A stretch of DNA of 64,000 nucleotides from Corynebacterium sp. (GTDB taxonomy: Bacteria > Actinomycetota > Actinomycetes > Mycobacteriales > Mycobacteriaceae), in contig NZ_JAUNUG010000005.1 in assembly GCF_030538285.1 (NCBI RefSeq), positions 24,651 through 88,650 on the forward strand. Direction: 5' to 3'. The first letter of the stretch is position 1. Every line of letters starts with the position of its first letter. Both the position numbers and the translations under genes were made by a program. Below are positions 35,051 through 42,453 of the stretch, one piece after another. The notes below the pieces were generated by a model. The model was not told the origin of the DNA, searched no databases, and worked only from the letters and a program-made list of their open reading frames with translations.

Positions 35051-36678
35051 GCAGTCAGAACCTGGGCATGCCCTTCGCCATCACGTTGCAGACCGGTTCG
35101 TCGCTGGCCAACAAGACCGGCTCCTGGCGCAGCGAACGTCCCGTCTACGTCGATCTTCTCCCACCGTGCAACAAGGCCTGCCCCGCCGGTGAGAACATCC
35201 AGGGCTGGCTCTACCACGCGGAGGAGGGTGACTATGAGGCCGCGTGGCGCGAGATCATGGTGAACAATCCGCTGCCTGCGGTCATGGGGCGCGTCTGCTA
35301 CCACTCGTGCCAGACCGCATGTAACCGCGCGGAGGTCGACGAGGCTGTCGGCATCAACGCCATCGAGCGTTTCCTCGGCGATCGCGCCATCGAGGAAGGA
35401 TGGCAGGTCGAAGCGCTCAAGGATCCTTCCGGCAAGAAGGTGCTCGTTGTCGGTTCCGGTCCTTCCGGGCTGTCCGCCGCCTACCATCTGGCGCGCCTGG
35501 GCCATGAGGTCACCGTGCGGGATCAAGGTGATAAACCCGGTGGCATGATGCGCTACGGCATCCCCTCCTACCGCCTGCCGCGGCACATTCTCGACGCCGA
35601 GATCGCCCGCATCGCTGCCCTCGGCGTCACCTTCGAGCAGGGCGTCACTGTCACCGATGTCGACGCCGAACTAGAGCTTTTCGACGCCGTGTTCACCGCC
35701 GTCGGTGCCCAGCTGGGACGCAATGTGGAGGTGCCGGCTGGCTCGGCGGCCACCATCTTGAATGCTGTCGACCTATTGCGCGGTACGGAGTCCGGGGAGG
35801 CTCCCCTGCTGGGTCGCCGCGTGGTGGTCTATGGCGGTGGCAACACGGCGGTGGACGCTGCCCGCACGGCCCGCCGCCTGGGCGCCACTGAGTCGGTCAT
35901 CCTCTACCGCCGCACCCGCGATCGGATGACGGCCCATGATTCGGAGGTCATGGAGGCCGAGGAGGAGGGCATCACCATGCGCTGGCTGTCGACAGTCAAC
36001 CACGTCGACGAGGGCACGGTGAAGGTCGAGAAGATGGCCATCGATGAGGATGGCAACCTCACCCCCACCGGCGAGTACGAGGATCTGCAGGCGGATTCCC
36101 TGGTGATGGCACTCGGCCAGGAATCCGACCTCACGTTGCTGGAGCGCACCGAGGGAGTCGAGATCGACCGTGGTGTAGTCCAGGTCGATGAGCAGATGAT
36201 GACGGGGCGCGCCGGGGTCTTCGCCGGCGGTGATATGGTGCCGAGTGAGAAGAACGTCACCGTCGCCATCGGCCATGGTAAGAAGGCCGCCCGTTACATC
36301 GACGGTTGGTTGCGCGATGTCCCCTACACCCCCGCAATCAAGCCTGCAGACGCGACTTTGGATCGCATGGAGACCTGGTACTACTCTGAGGCTCCCCACC
36401 AGGTGCGCGAACGCCTGGAGGGTGCCCGCCGCGCCGACACCTTCGACGAGGTGGTACAAGGCCTCGACGCGGACTCCGCCCTGCTGGAGGCCCGCCGCTG
36501 CATGTCGTGTGGCAACTGCTTCGGATGCGACAACTGCTTCGGGGTGTGCCCCGACAACGCGGTGACCAAACTGGCTGCCGGTGAATATGAGTTCAAGTAC
36601 GACTACTGCAAGGGCTGCGGCATCTGCGCCGAGGAATGTCCATGCGGGGCGATCTCCATGATCCCCGAGGAGAATTGA
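35047..36678 (+). CDS. GltD-like FAD/NAD(P) and 4Fe-4S electron-transfer subunit of the 2-oxoacid oxidoreductase
   Basis: A 543-aa protein. N-terminal cysteines (PPCNKACPAGENI, VCYHSCQTACNR) form the GltD-type cluster. FAD loop VVGSGPSGLSAAYHLARLG near residue 135, NAD(P) loop VYGGGNTAVDAARTARRLGA near 260, YRRTRDRM (2'-phosphate site), second FAD motif VFAGGD. The C-terminus is a 2[4Fe-4S] ferredoxin-like domain with CMSCGNCFGCDNCFGVCP and CKGCGICAEECPCG. It probably passes electrons from pyruvate oxidation to NAD(P)+ or works in reverse. Coupled to porB by GTGA with AAGGAG upstream. Confidence 0.9.
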   Translation: MSSQNLGMPFAITLQTGSSLANKTGSWRSERPVYVDLLPPCNKACPAGENIQGWLYHAEEGDYEAAWREIMVNNPLPAVMGRVCYHSCQTACNRAEVDEAVGINAIERFLGDRAIEEGWQVEALKDPSGKKVLVVGSGPSGLSAAYHLARLGHEVTVRDQGDKPGGMMRYGIPSYRLPRHILDAEIARIAALGVTFEQGVTVTDVDAELELFDAVFTAVGAQLGRNVEVPAGSAATILNAVDLLRGTESGEAPLLGRRVVVYGGGNTAVDAARTARRLGATESVILYRRTRDRMTAHDSEVMEAEEEGITMRWLSTVNHVDEGTVKVEKMAIDEDGNLTPTGEYEDLQADSLVMALGQESDLTLLERTEGVEIDRGVVQVDEQMMTGRAGVFAGGDMVPSEKNVTVAIGHGKKAARYIDGWLRDVPYTPAIKPADATLDRMETWYYSEAPHQVRERLEGARRADTFDEVVQGLDADSALLEARRCMSCGNCFGCDNCFGVCPDNAVTKLAAGEYEFKYDYCKGCGICAEECPCGAISMIPEEN

Positions 36679-36686
36679 TCTGCAGT

Positions 36687-36950
36687 ATGATTTCTCCCGT
36701 GCGAAAGACTCTTATTGCCCTCACCACTGCCACCGCCCTGACCTTCTCGGTGGCCCCGGCCGCTCATGCCAGCTCGGATGTGCCGGAGGAAGTCACCAGC
36801 GGCTCCTCCGGATTCGAGATGCTCTCCTCCAACAATGATGAGGAGAAGAAAGAAGGCGCGTTGCTTGTCGGCCGCGATTGGCTCGTCGGCGTGGTCGCCG
36901 TAGCTGTGATCGGCACCATCATCCAGGCTGTCGCGTCCAACCTGAGGTAG
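36687..36950 (+). CDS. Small exported protein with C-terminal membrane segment
   Basis: About 87 aa. An N-terminal signal (RKTLIALTTATALTFSVAPAAHA, cleavage after AHA), a short Ser/Glu-rich mature region, then a hydrophobic C-terminal segment (LVGVVAVAVIGTIIQAVA). Similar small secreted proteins are common in Corynebacterium; function unknown. ATG 36687 or GTG 36699 may be the start; neither has a strong ribosome site. It lies 8 nt after the oxidoreductase operon. Confidence 0.75.
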   Translation: MISPVRKTLIALTTATALTFSVAPAAHASSDVPEEVTSGSSGFEMLSSNNDEEKKEGALLVGRDWLVGVVAVAVIGTIIQAVASNLR

Positions 36951-36969
36951 TGCCGTAATGTGAGTGGCC

Positions 36970-37887
36970 ATGACGACCACCCATCATTACCCCGCCAAGA
37001 CGCCGCGCACCCCGCTGCACATCCTGGCGAATGTCATCCGCGGCGGCCTCATCGGCATGGCGGAGCTCGTGCCGGGTATCTCCGGCGGCACTGTCGCGCT
37101 CGTAGTCGGTATCTACGAGCGCGCCCTCAACACCGGCAACCAGCTGCTGCGCCGCGAGTTCGGCAAGGTGGACTGGTTCTTCCTCATCGCCGTCGGCGTC
37201 GGCATGGTGCTTGCAGTGTTCTCCCTGTCGACCGTGCTGCATAACTTCGTGGAGAACTCCCCCGAGTACGCCCGCGCTCTCTTCCTCGGCATGGTCGCCG
37301 TCTCCATTTGGGTGCCGCTGGCCATGATGGACCCCCGCGACCTGCGTCGCCGGGCAGGCATGGTCATCCCGCTCTTCCTCGGTGCTGCGGTGATCGGCTT
37401 TCTGGGCACCAGCTTCGTCTCTGCCCCGCGGGAGGATCCCGCTCTGCCGATCGTTTTCTTCGCCGCCGCCATCGCCGTGTGTGCACTGGTCCTGCCGGGT
37501 ATCTCCGGCTCCTACATGCTGCTGGCCGTCGGACTCTACACCCCGATCATGGGGGCGTTGTCCAACAGGGAATGGCCGGTAATCGCCACCTTCGCGGCGG
37601 GCGCGCTGGTGGGTATCGCCCTGTTCGTCAAGATCCTCACCTGGGCACTGGAGAAGCACCGCACCGTCACGCTGACCCTGATGGCCGGCCTCATGCTCGG
37701 TTCCCTGCGTTCCCTGTGGCCCTGGCAGTCCGCCAACGCCGATCTGCTCTCCCCGGGCGACAATGTGCTGGCCGTCCTCGGCCTCGTCGTGCTCGGTGGC
37801 GCGGTTGTGGCCACCTTCATCATCGCTGATCGCGTGGCCAACACCCGCCGCGAGTCCGAAATCATCAACACGGAGCAACCGGCATAA
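36970..37887 (+). CDS. DUF368 membrane protein, polyprenyl-phosphate transporter type (PopT)
   Basis: A 305-aa polytopic protein with two inverted copies of the DUF368 signature: MAELVPGISGGTVALVVGIYERAL near residue 30 and VLPGISGSYMLLAVGLYTPIMGAL near 175. DUF368 proteins (PopT) have been shown to recycle undecaprenyl phosphate across the membrane, so a role in cell-wall lipid-carrier recycling is likely. In-frame GTG at 36964 is an alternative start. The stop overlaps the next start (TAATG), linking it to the amino-acid ABC transporter. Confidence 0.9.
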   Translation: MTTTHHYPAKTPRTPLHILANVIRGGLIGMAELVPGISGGTVALVVGIYERALNTGNQLLRREFGKVDWFFLIAVGVGMVLAVFSLSTVLHNFVENSPEYARALFLGMVAVSIWVPLAMMDPRDLRRRAGMVIPLFLGAAVIGFLGTSFVSAPREDPALPIVFFAAAIAVCALVLPGISGSYMLLAVGLYTPIMGALSNREWPVIATFAAGALVGIALFVKILTWALEKHRTVTLTLMAGLMLGSLRSLWPWQSANADLLSPGDNVLAVLGLVVLGGAVVATFIIADRVANTRRESEIINTEQPA

Positions 37888-38774
37888 TGCGCCGCACAAT
37901 GCTGGCGGCGGTGACGGTCGCGGCGTCGATAAGCATCAGTGCGTGTGTCACCAACGTCGAGGACGGGCATCCGGAAGGCTGGGAGCCGATCGTCCCCGCG
38001 GAGGTCCCCGAAATTGCCGCGCTGGTGCCGGAAGCGGTCGCCGCGGATGGTGTGCTCTCCGGCGGCACCAACCCTCCCTTCGCGCCTTTCGAGTTAAAGG
38101 ATTCCGACGGCTCCATCATCGGCCTGGAGATGGACCTGGCGGCGGCCACCGCTGCCGTCATGGGCCTGGAGTTCCAACCGGTTGACCAGGATTTCGCCAT
38201 GATTCTGCCCGCTGTGCAGGCTGGCACCCTGGATGTCGGCACCTCCGGGTTCACGGATAATGAGGAAAGGCGGCAGAACTTCGACTTCGTCAACTTCCTC
38301 TACGCGGGCATCCAATGGGCCCAGCCCACCGGCGAAACGGTCGATCCGGATCACGCCTGCGGCCTGACGGTCGCGGTGCAGCGCACCACGGTGTCCGACA
38401 CTGATGATGTCCGCCCGAAGTCGGCGGCCTGTGAGGAGGCGGGGGAAGATCCCATCACCATCCTCGCCTACGACACCTCCGACAACGCGGCGCTCGCCGC
38501 CCTCATGGGCCGCGCCGATGCCCTGTCCGCCGACTCGCCCGTCACCGCCTGGGCCGTCGAGCGCTCCGAAGGTGGACTGGAACTGACCGGCGACATGTTC
38601 GACGCCGCCCCCTACGGCTGGGCCGTACCGAAGGACTCCCCGCTCGGCCCAGCGATGGCGGCGGCGTTGCAACACCTCATCGATACCGGCGACTACGAAC
38701 GCATCCTCGCCCAGTGGGGCGTGACCACCGGTCTCATCGACCGCGCCATGATCAACGAGAAGGAGATCGCATGA
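37887..38774 (+). CDS. Amino-acid ABC transporter substrate-binding lipoprotein
   Basis: A 295-aa protein with a lipoprotein signal (MRRTMLAAVTVAASISISAC). Type II binding fold of polar amino-acid transporters: GGTNPPFAPFELKDSDGSIIGLEMDLAAA near residue 55, MILPAVQAGTLDVGTSGFTDNEERRQNFDF, then DSPVTAWAVE. Ligand probably a polar or charged amino acid. A full copy of the dispersed motif encodes part of the signal peptide (Ala-Ser-Ile-Ser, with the rare ATA codon). Coupled to DUF368 upstream and the permease downstream (ATGA). Confidence 0.93.
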   Translation: MRRTMLAAVTVAASISISACVTNVEDGHPEGWEPIVPAEVPEIAALVPEAVAADGVLSGGTNPPFAPFELKDSDGSIIGLEMDLAAATAAVMGLEFQPVDQDFAMILPAVQAGTLDVGTSGFTDNEERRQNFDFVNFLYAGIQWAQPTGETVDPDHACGLTVAVQRTTVSDTDDVRPKSAACEEAGEDPITILAYDTSDNAALAALMGRADALSADSPVTAWAVERSEGGLELTGDMFDAAPYGWAVPKDSPLGPAMAAALQHLIDTGDYERILAQWGVTTGLIDRAMINEKEIA

Positions 38775-39676
38775 GCACCCCCGCTCCTATCCAGGCGAAG
38801 CCGCTACGCCACCCGGGTCGCTGGATTCTCGCGACCATCGTGCTGGCCCTGTTCGCCTGGTTCATCATCGGCGCGCTGCGCAATGAAGCCTACGGCTGGG
38901 ACACCTACCGGGCGTACCTCTTCGACACGCGCGTGGCCACCGCCGCTCTGCACACCCTGGCTCTGACTGTGTTGGCCATGCTCATCGGCGTGGTCCTCGG
39001 CGCGACGCTGGCCGTCATGCGCATGTCGCCGAACCCGGTACTGCGCGGTGTGGCCTGGGTGTACCTGTGGGTCTTCCGTGGCACACCGGTTTACGTCCAG
39101 CTGGTGTTCTGGGGTCTGCTCGGCTCGCTTTATCAAAGTATCAACGTCGGTTTCGCGGAGATCGATCTGCAGACCATGCTGCAGAACGCCTTCCTCCTCG
39201 CGGTCCTCGGCTTGGGTCTCAACGAGGCCGCCTACATGGCCGAAATCGTCCGCTCGGGCATCTCCTCGGTCCCCGAGGGCCAGATGGAGGCCTCCAAGGC
39301 ACTGGGCATGAGCTGGACCATGACCATGCGTCGTACCGTGATGCCGCAGGCCATGCGCATCATCATCCCACCGACGGGCAATGAGCTGATCTCGATGCTC
39401 AAGACCACCTCGCTCGTCGTCGCCGTGCCCTACACCCTGGAACTGTATGGCCGCTCCATGGACATCGCCGCCGCACTCTTCGACCCGGTGCCCATGCTGC
39501 TGGTGGCCGCCACCTGGTACCTGGCCGTGACCTCCGTGCTCATGGTGGGCCAGTACTACCTGGAGAAGCACTTCGAGAAGGGCGCGCGCCGCGAACTCAC
39601 CGCCCGCCAGCTGGCCGCACTCGCCGACGCCGAGGGTGCTGTCCCCGGCAACGTCACTGTCGTGAAGGAGAACTGA
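38771..39676 (+). CDS. Amino-acid ABC transporter permease
   Basis: A 301-aa permease with five or more hydrophobic segments and the HisM/GlnP-type signature: [19 protein letters not shown], then [14 protein letters not shown], and the ATPase-contacting EAA loop [35 protein letters not shown] overlap with the binding-protein gene and 1 nt before the ATPase gene: one operon. Works with 37887-38774 and 39678-40442. Confidence 0.93.
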   Translation: MSTPAPIQAKPLRHPGRWILATIVLALFAWFIIGALRNEAYGWDTYRAYLFDTRVATAALHTLALTVLAMLIGVVLGATLAVMRMSPNPVLRGVAWVYLWVFRGTPVYVQLVFWGLLGSLYQSINVGFAEIDLQTMLQNAFLLAVLGLGLNEAAYMAEIVRSGISSVPEGQMEASKALGMSWTMTMRRTVMPQAMRIIIPPTGNELISMLKTTSLVVAVPYTLELYGRSMDIAAALFDPVPMLLVAATWYLAVTSVLMVGQYYLEKHFEKGARRELTARQLAALADAEGAVPGNVTVVKEN

Positions 39677-39677
39677 C

Positions 39678-40442
39678 ATGTCCGAGCTCATGATCGACGC
39701 CCAGCAGGTGTGCAAATCTTTCGGCTCCCTGGAGGTGCTCAAGGGCATTGACCTGCAGGTACGCCACGGTGAGGTGGCCTGCCTCATCGGCCCCTCCGGC
39801 TCCGGCAAGTCCACTTTCCTGCGCTGTGTCAACCACCTGGAGAAGGTCACCGCCGGTCGCCTCTACGTCGACGGTGATCTGATCGGCTACCGCGAGCGCG
39901 ACGGTGTGCTCTACGAGATCTCCGAGAAGGAGGCCGCCCGCCAGCGCGCCGACATCGGCATGGTCTTCCAGCAGTTCAACCTCTTCCCCCACCGCACCGT
40001 GCTGGACAACATCATCGAAGCGCCCGTCCACGTCAAGGGCACCCCGGTGGCCACCGCCAAGAAGCGGGCCCTGGAACTGCTTGAGCAGGTTGGCCTGGCG
40101 CACAAGGCCAACGCCTACCCGTTGCAGCTGTCCGGTGGCCAGCAGCAGCGCGTGGCGATTGCCCGCGCCGTCGCGATGGACCCCAAGCTCATGCTTTTCG
40201 ACGAGCCCACCTCCGCCCTCGACCCCGAGCTCGTCGGCGAGGTCCTCCGGGTCATGCGCGAGCTGGCCGATGACGGCATGACCATGCTCGTGGTCACCCA
40301 CGAGATGGGGTTTGCCCGCGAGGTCGCTGATACTGTCGTCTTCATGGACGGCGGCCGCGTCATCGAGGCCGGTACCCCCGCCGAGGTGTTGGATAACCCG
40401 CAGGAAGGCCGCACCCGCGCGTTCTTGTCCTCGCTGTTCTAG
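39678..40442 (+). CDS. Amino-acid ABC transporter ATP-binding protein
   Basis: A 254-aa ABC ATPase: Walker [14 protein letters not shown] near residue 35, Q-loop [10 protein letters not shown], signature [14 protein letters not shown] near 152, Walker [21 protein letters not shown]-loop VTHEMGF. GlnQ/HisP type for polar amino acids. Its stop (40440-40442) shares a CTAG with the stop of the convergent NUDIX gene, so there is no room for a terminator between them. Confidence 0.95.
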   Translation: MSELMIDAQQVCKSFGSLEVLKGIDLQVRHGEVACLIGPSGSGKSTFLRCVNHLEKVTAGRLYVDGDLIGYRERDGVLYEISEKEAARQRADIGMVFQQFNLFPHRTVLDNIIEAPVHVKGTPVATAKKRALELLEQVGLAHKANAYPLQLSGGQQQRVAIARAVAMDPKLMLFDEPTSALDPELVGEVLRVMRELADDGMTMLVVTHEMGFAREVADTVVFMDGGRVIEAGTPAEVLDNPQEGRTRAFLSSLF

Positions 40443-40951
40443 GCGAAGATATTTTTCTGGTCGAGGAAGTCGAACACGAAACGCACCGCGGATTCCCGGT
40501 AGTTGATGAATTCTCCCGCGCGCAGCAGTCCGATCACGTCGTCGCGGTCCGCCCAGCGGACCTCGGCGACTTCCTCGTTGGGGACTGCCGGTAGGGGCAA
40601 CGGGACGTCGATACGCAGCAAGTAGAAGTCGTCGAAACCGTACTCGAAGTTGAACGTGAAGCTGGGCCGGGCCAGTTCTATGTCCAGGCCGAGCTCCTCC
40701 CGGACTTCGCGGAGTGCGCCTTCGCGGCTGCTTTCGCCGGCATGGACGCTGCCGCCGACGGAGAAATCCCACAGGCCCGGCCAGTCCGGTTTCGTGTCGG
40801 TGCGGCGTTGGATGAGCATCTCGCCCTGGGGGTTGAACAGGCACACATGCACGACAACGTGTAGCTCACCAGCGTGCAGCCCGGCGGCACGCTGGGCGGT
40901 CCGGCCGAGGGGGAGGCGGTTGGCGTCGAGAAGATCCCACTGTTCGCTCAC
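40439..40951 (-). CDS. NUDIX hydrolase (IDI-like)
   Basis: About 170 aa. NUDIX box [24 protein letters not shown] (Gx5Ex7REUXEExGU) near residue 68, preceded by [18 protein letters not shown], as in isopentenyl-diphosphate isomerase-like NUDIX proteins. Hydrolyses a nucleoside-diphosphate-linked compound; identity unknown. GTG at 40951 overlaps the stop of the isomerase gene (GTGA) and has GGAG upstream, so it is coupled to that gene. Confidence 0.88.
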   Translation of the reverse strand: MSEQWDLLDANRLPLGRTAQRAAGLHAGELHVVVHVCLFNPQGEMLIQRRTDTKPDWPGLWDFSVGGSVHAGESSREGALREVREELGLDIELARPSFTFNFEYGFDDFYLLRIDVPLPLPAVPNEEVAEVRWADRDDVIGLLRAGEFINYRESAVRFVFDFLDQKNIFA

Positions 40952-41619
40952 GGGAGCCACTCCCCGGCGACCTCACCGGCATAACCCTGCGCGTGGAGCT
41001 GATCGATCCAGTCCTGCAGGGGCAGGCTCCCCGTCCCCGGGGCGCCACGGCCGGGATTATCCGCCACCTGCACATGCTCCGGCGTGATACTCAGCTCGAC
41101 AGCATCGTTGACCGCCAGGTGATAAAGGTCAAGCAGCAACCCGCCGTGTTCCAGCAGCGGCCGCGCGTGCTCGACGGTGGTCACGGGGTAGTCCGGGGTC
41201 GCTGAGATCGGCTCCACCATGGCCACTCCCCCGAATCGCTTATCGACGTCCCGCGCCACCAGGTTAAACCTGCGTTCCTGGTCTGCCGTGAGCTGGGTGC
41301 CACCGCGCCCGAGTAGCAGGTTGAAACGCCGCACCCCGGTTTTCTCGTGGAAACGCTCGATGGCGTCTAGGTGCGCGGCGGGCATGTCCTGCTCATGCAG
41401 GATGCCCCGGTCACCGGCAGCCAGGTCCCCACCGAACATGTTGAGGGCTATGAGCTGCTTGTTCCGTCGTTCGAGCTCCGCAACGACACGGTCAATCTCC
41501 TCGTCGGAAGGGTCCGGGTAGGCAAAAGGCCACCACAGCTCGACCTTGGTCGTCGGGGCCGCGTCAAGGCCCTCGAGGTAGGTGGTGCGTCCGATGGAGC
41601 AGTTCGTCGCGGTGATCAT
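40948..41619 (-). CDS. Hydroxypyruvate isomerase-like TIM-barrel protein
   Basis: A 223-aa protein of the xylose-isomerase-like TIM-barrel superfamily. Landmarks: IALNMFGGDLAAGDRG, VMVEPI-type strand (VAMVEPISATPDYPVT), LLLDLYHLAVN, and VQVADNPGRGAPGTGSLPL, close to the Hyi signature ADxPGRxxPGTGE. Slightly shorter than Hyi (about 258 aa), so possibly a divergent sugar isomerase or epimerase. ATG 41619 gives MITATNCSIGRT. Divergent from an SDR gene with only about 24 bp between starts. Confidence 0.82.
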   Translation of the reverse strand: MITATNCSIGRTTYLEGLDAAPTTKVELWWPFAYPDPSDEEIDRVVAELERRNKQLIALNMFGGDLAAGDRGILHEQDMPAAHLDAIERFHEKTGVRRFNLLLGRGGTQLTADQERRFNLVARDVDKRFGGVAMVEPISATPDYPVTTVEHARPLLEHGGLLLDLYHLAVNDAVELSITPEHVQVADNPGRGAPGTGSLPLQDWIDQLHAQGYAGEVAGEWLP

Positions 41620-41643
41620 GGGCTCCACTCTACGATGGTCGGC

Positions 41644-42348
41644 ATGGACAATAAGGTTGCAGTGGTCACCGGCGCCGGCGGTGGTCTGGGAAGAATGTTC
41701 GCCCGTGCCCTGGGTGCCGACGGTTGGTCCGTCGCCCTGCTGGGCCGCACCCGGGAAACCCTGGAGGAGACCGCCACGGGGATGCCTCAGACCCTGGTGG
41801 TGGAGTGCGATGTGTCTTCGCAGTCCTCCGTGGCTGCGGCGTTTTCCGAGGTCACCGGTCACTTCGGCCGCCTTGATCTGCTGGTCAACAACGCTGGCGT
41901 TCCCGGCCCCACCGGCGAGCTGCACACCATTGATGCAACCGAGTGGCGCCGTACCTTCGACACGAACACCACCGGCGTGTTCCTGTGCACCCAAGCCGCT
42001 TTTGCCTGGATGGCGGCTAACGGTGGTGGGCGCATCATCAACAACGGTTCTATTGCCGGGCATGCCCCACGCGCGGGAGTCGCCGCCTATGCCGCGTCGA
42101 AGGCGGCGGTGGCCAGCTTGACGGTCTCCACCTCCCTCGACGGCCGACCCTACGGGATTACCGCCACGGAGCTCGACATAGGTAATGCGCAGACCGCCCT
42201 GCTCGGTTCCTTCACCGGTTCTGAGCCGATGTTCGACGCCGCGGAGGCTGCCCGCCTGCTGGTCGCGGTGGCGTCGATGCCGGCCGAAGTCAGCGTCGAT
42301 CAGGTGACCATGACTGCCGCGGGCATGCCCTACCTGGGACGAGGATAG
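41644..42348 (+). CDS. Short-chain dehydrogenase/reductase
   Basis: A 234-aa SDR. Cofactor loop VVTGAGGGLGRMFA at the N-terminus, DLLVNNAGVPGPTG, catalytic Ser in NNGSIAGHAPRAG, and YAASK with the catalytic Tyr and Lys. A classical NAD(P)-dependent oxidoreductase; substrate unknown. ATG 41644 or 41635 (nine bases upstream) may be used. The pairing with a hydroxypyruvate isomerase-like gene suggests sugar or hydroxy-acid metabolism. Confidence 0.88.
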   Translation: MDNKVAVVTGAGGGLGRMFARALGADGWSVALLGRTRETLEETATGMPQTLVVECDVSSQSSVAAAFSEVTGHFGRLDLLVNNAGVPGPTGELHTIDATEWRRTFDTNTTGVFLCTQAAFAWMAANGGGRIINNGSIAGHAPRAGVAAYAASKAAVASLTVSTSLDGRPYGITATELDIGNAQTALLGSFTGSEPMFDAAEAARLLVAVASMPAEVSVDQVTMTAAGMPYLGRG

Positions 42349-42400
42349 CCTCAGGTAGAGCGGCATTTCTCCACCCCCCGGGGGTAGCCATGTCCGGTGG

Positions 42401-42430
42401 ACACTCTAGAGTGCGATACGAACACTCTAG
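42401..42430. promoter_or_regulatory. Palindrome and direct repeats upstream of the HNH gene
   Basis: CACTCTAGAGTG (42402-42413) is a perfect palindrome. Its half ACACTCTAG is repeated at 42422-42430, 21 bp on, equal to two helical turns. It lies just upstream of the HNH gene start (42454) and may be an operator. Confidence 0.45.
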
Positions 42431-42453
42431 CGACACCCTGGGAGGTGTGTCCC

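Noticed and set aside
40448..40951. Isopentenyl-diphosphate isomerase assignment for the NUDIX protein
   Set aside because: The NUDIX box is clear but IDI-specific metal ligands were not confirmed, so only the family is given.
41646..42366. Extended minus-strand frame upstream of the isomerase-like gene
   Set aside because: This part is antisense to the SDR gene and has no similarity; the conserved protein starts at 41619.
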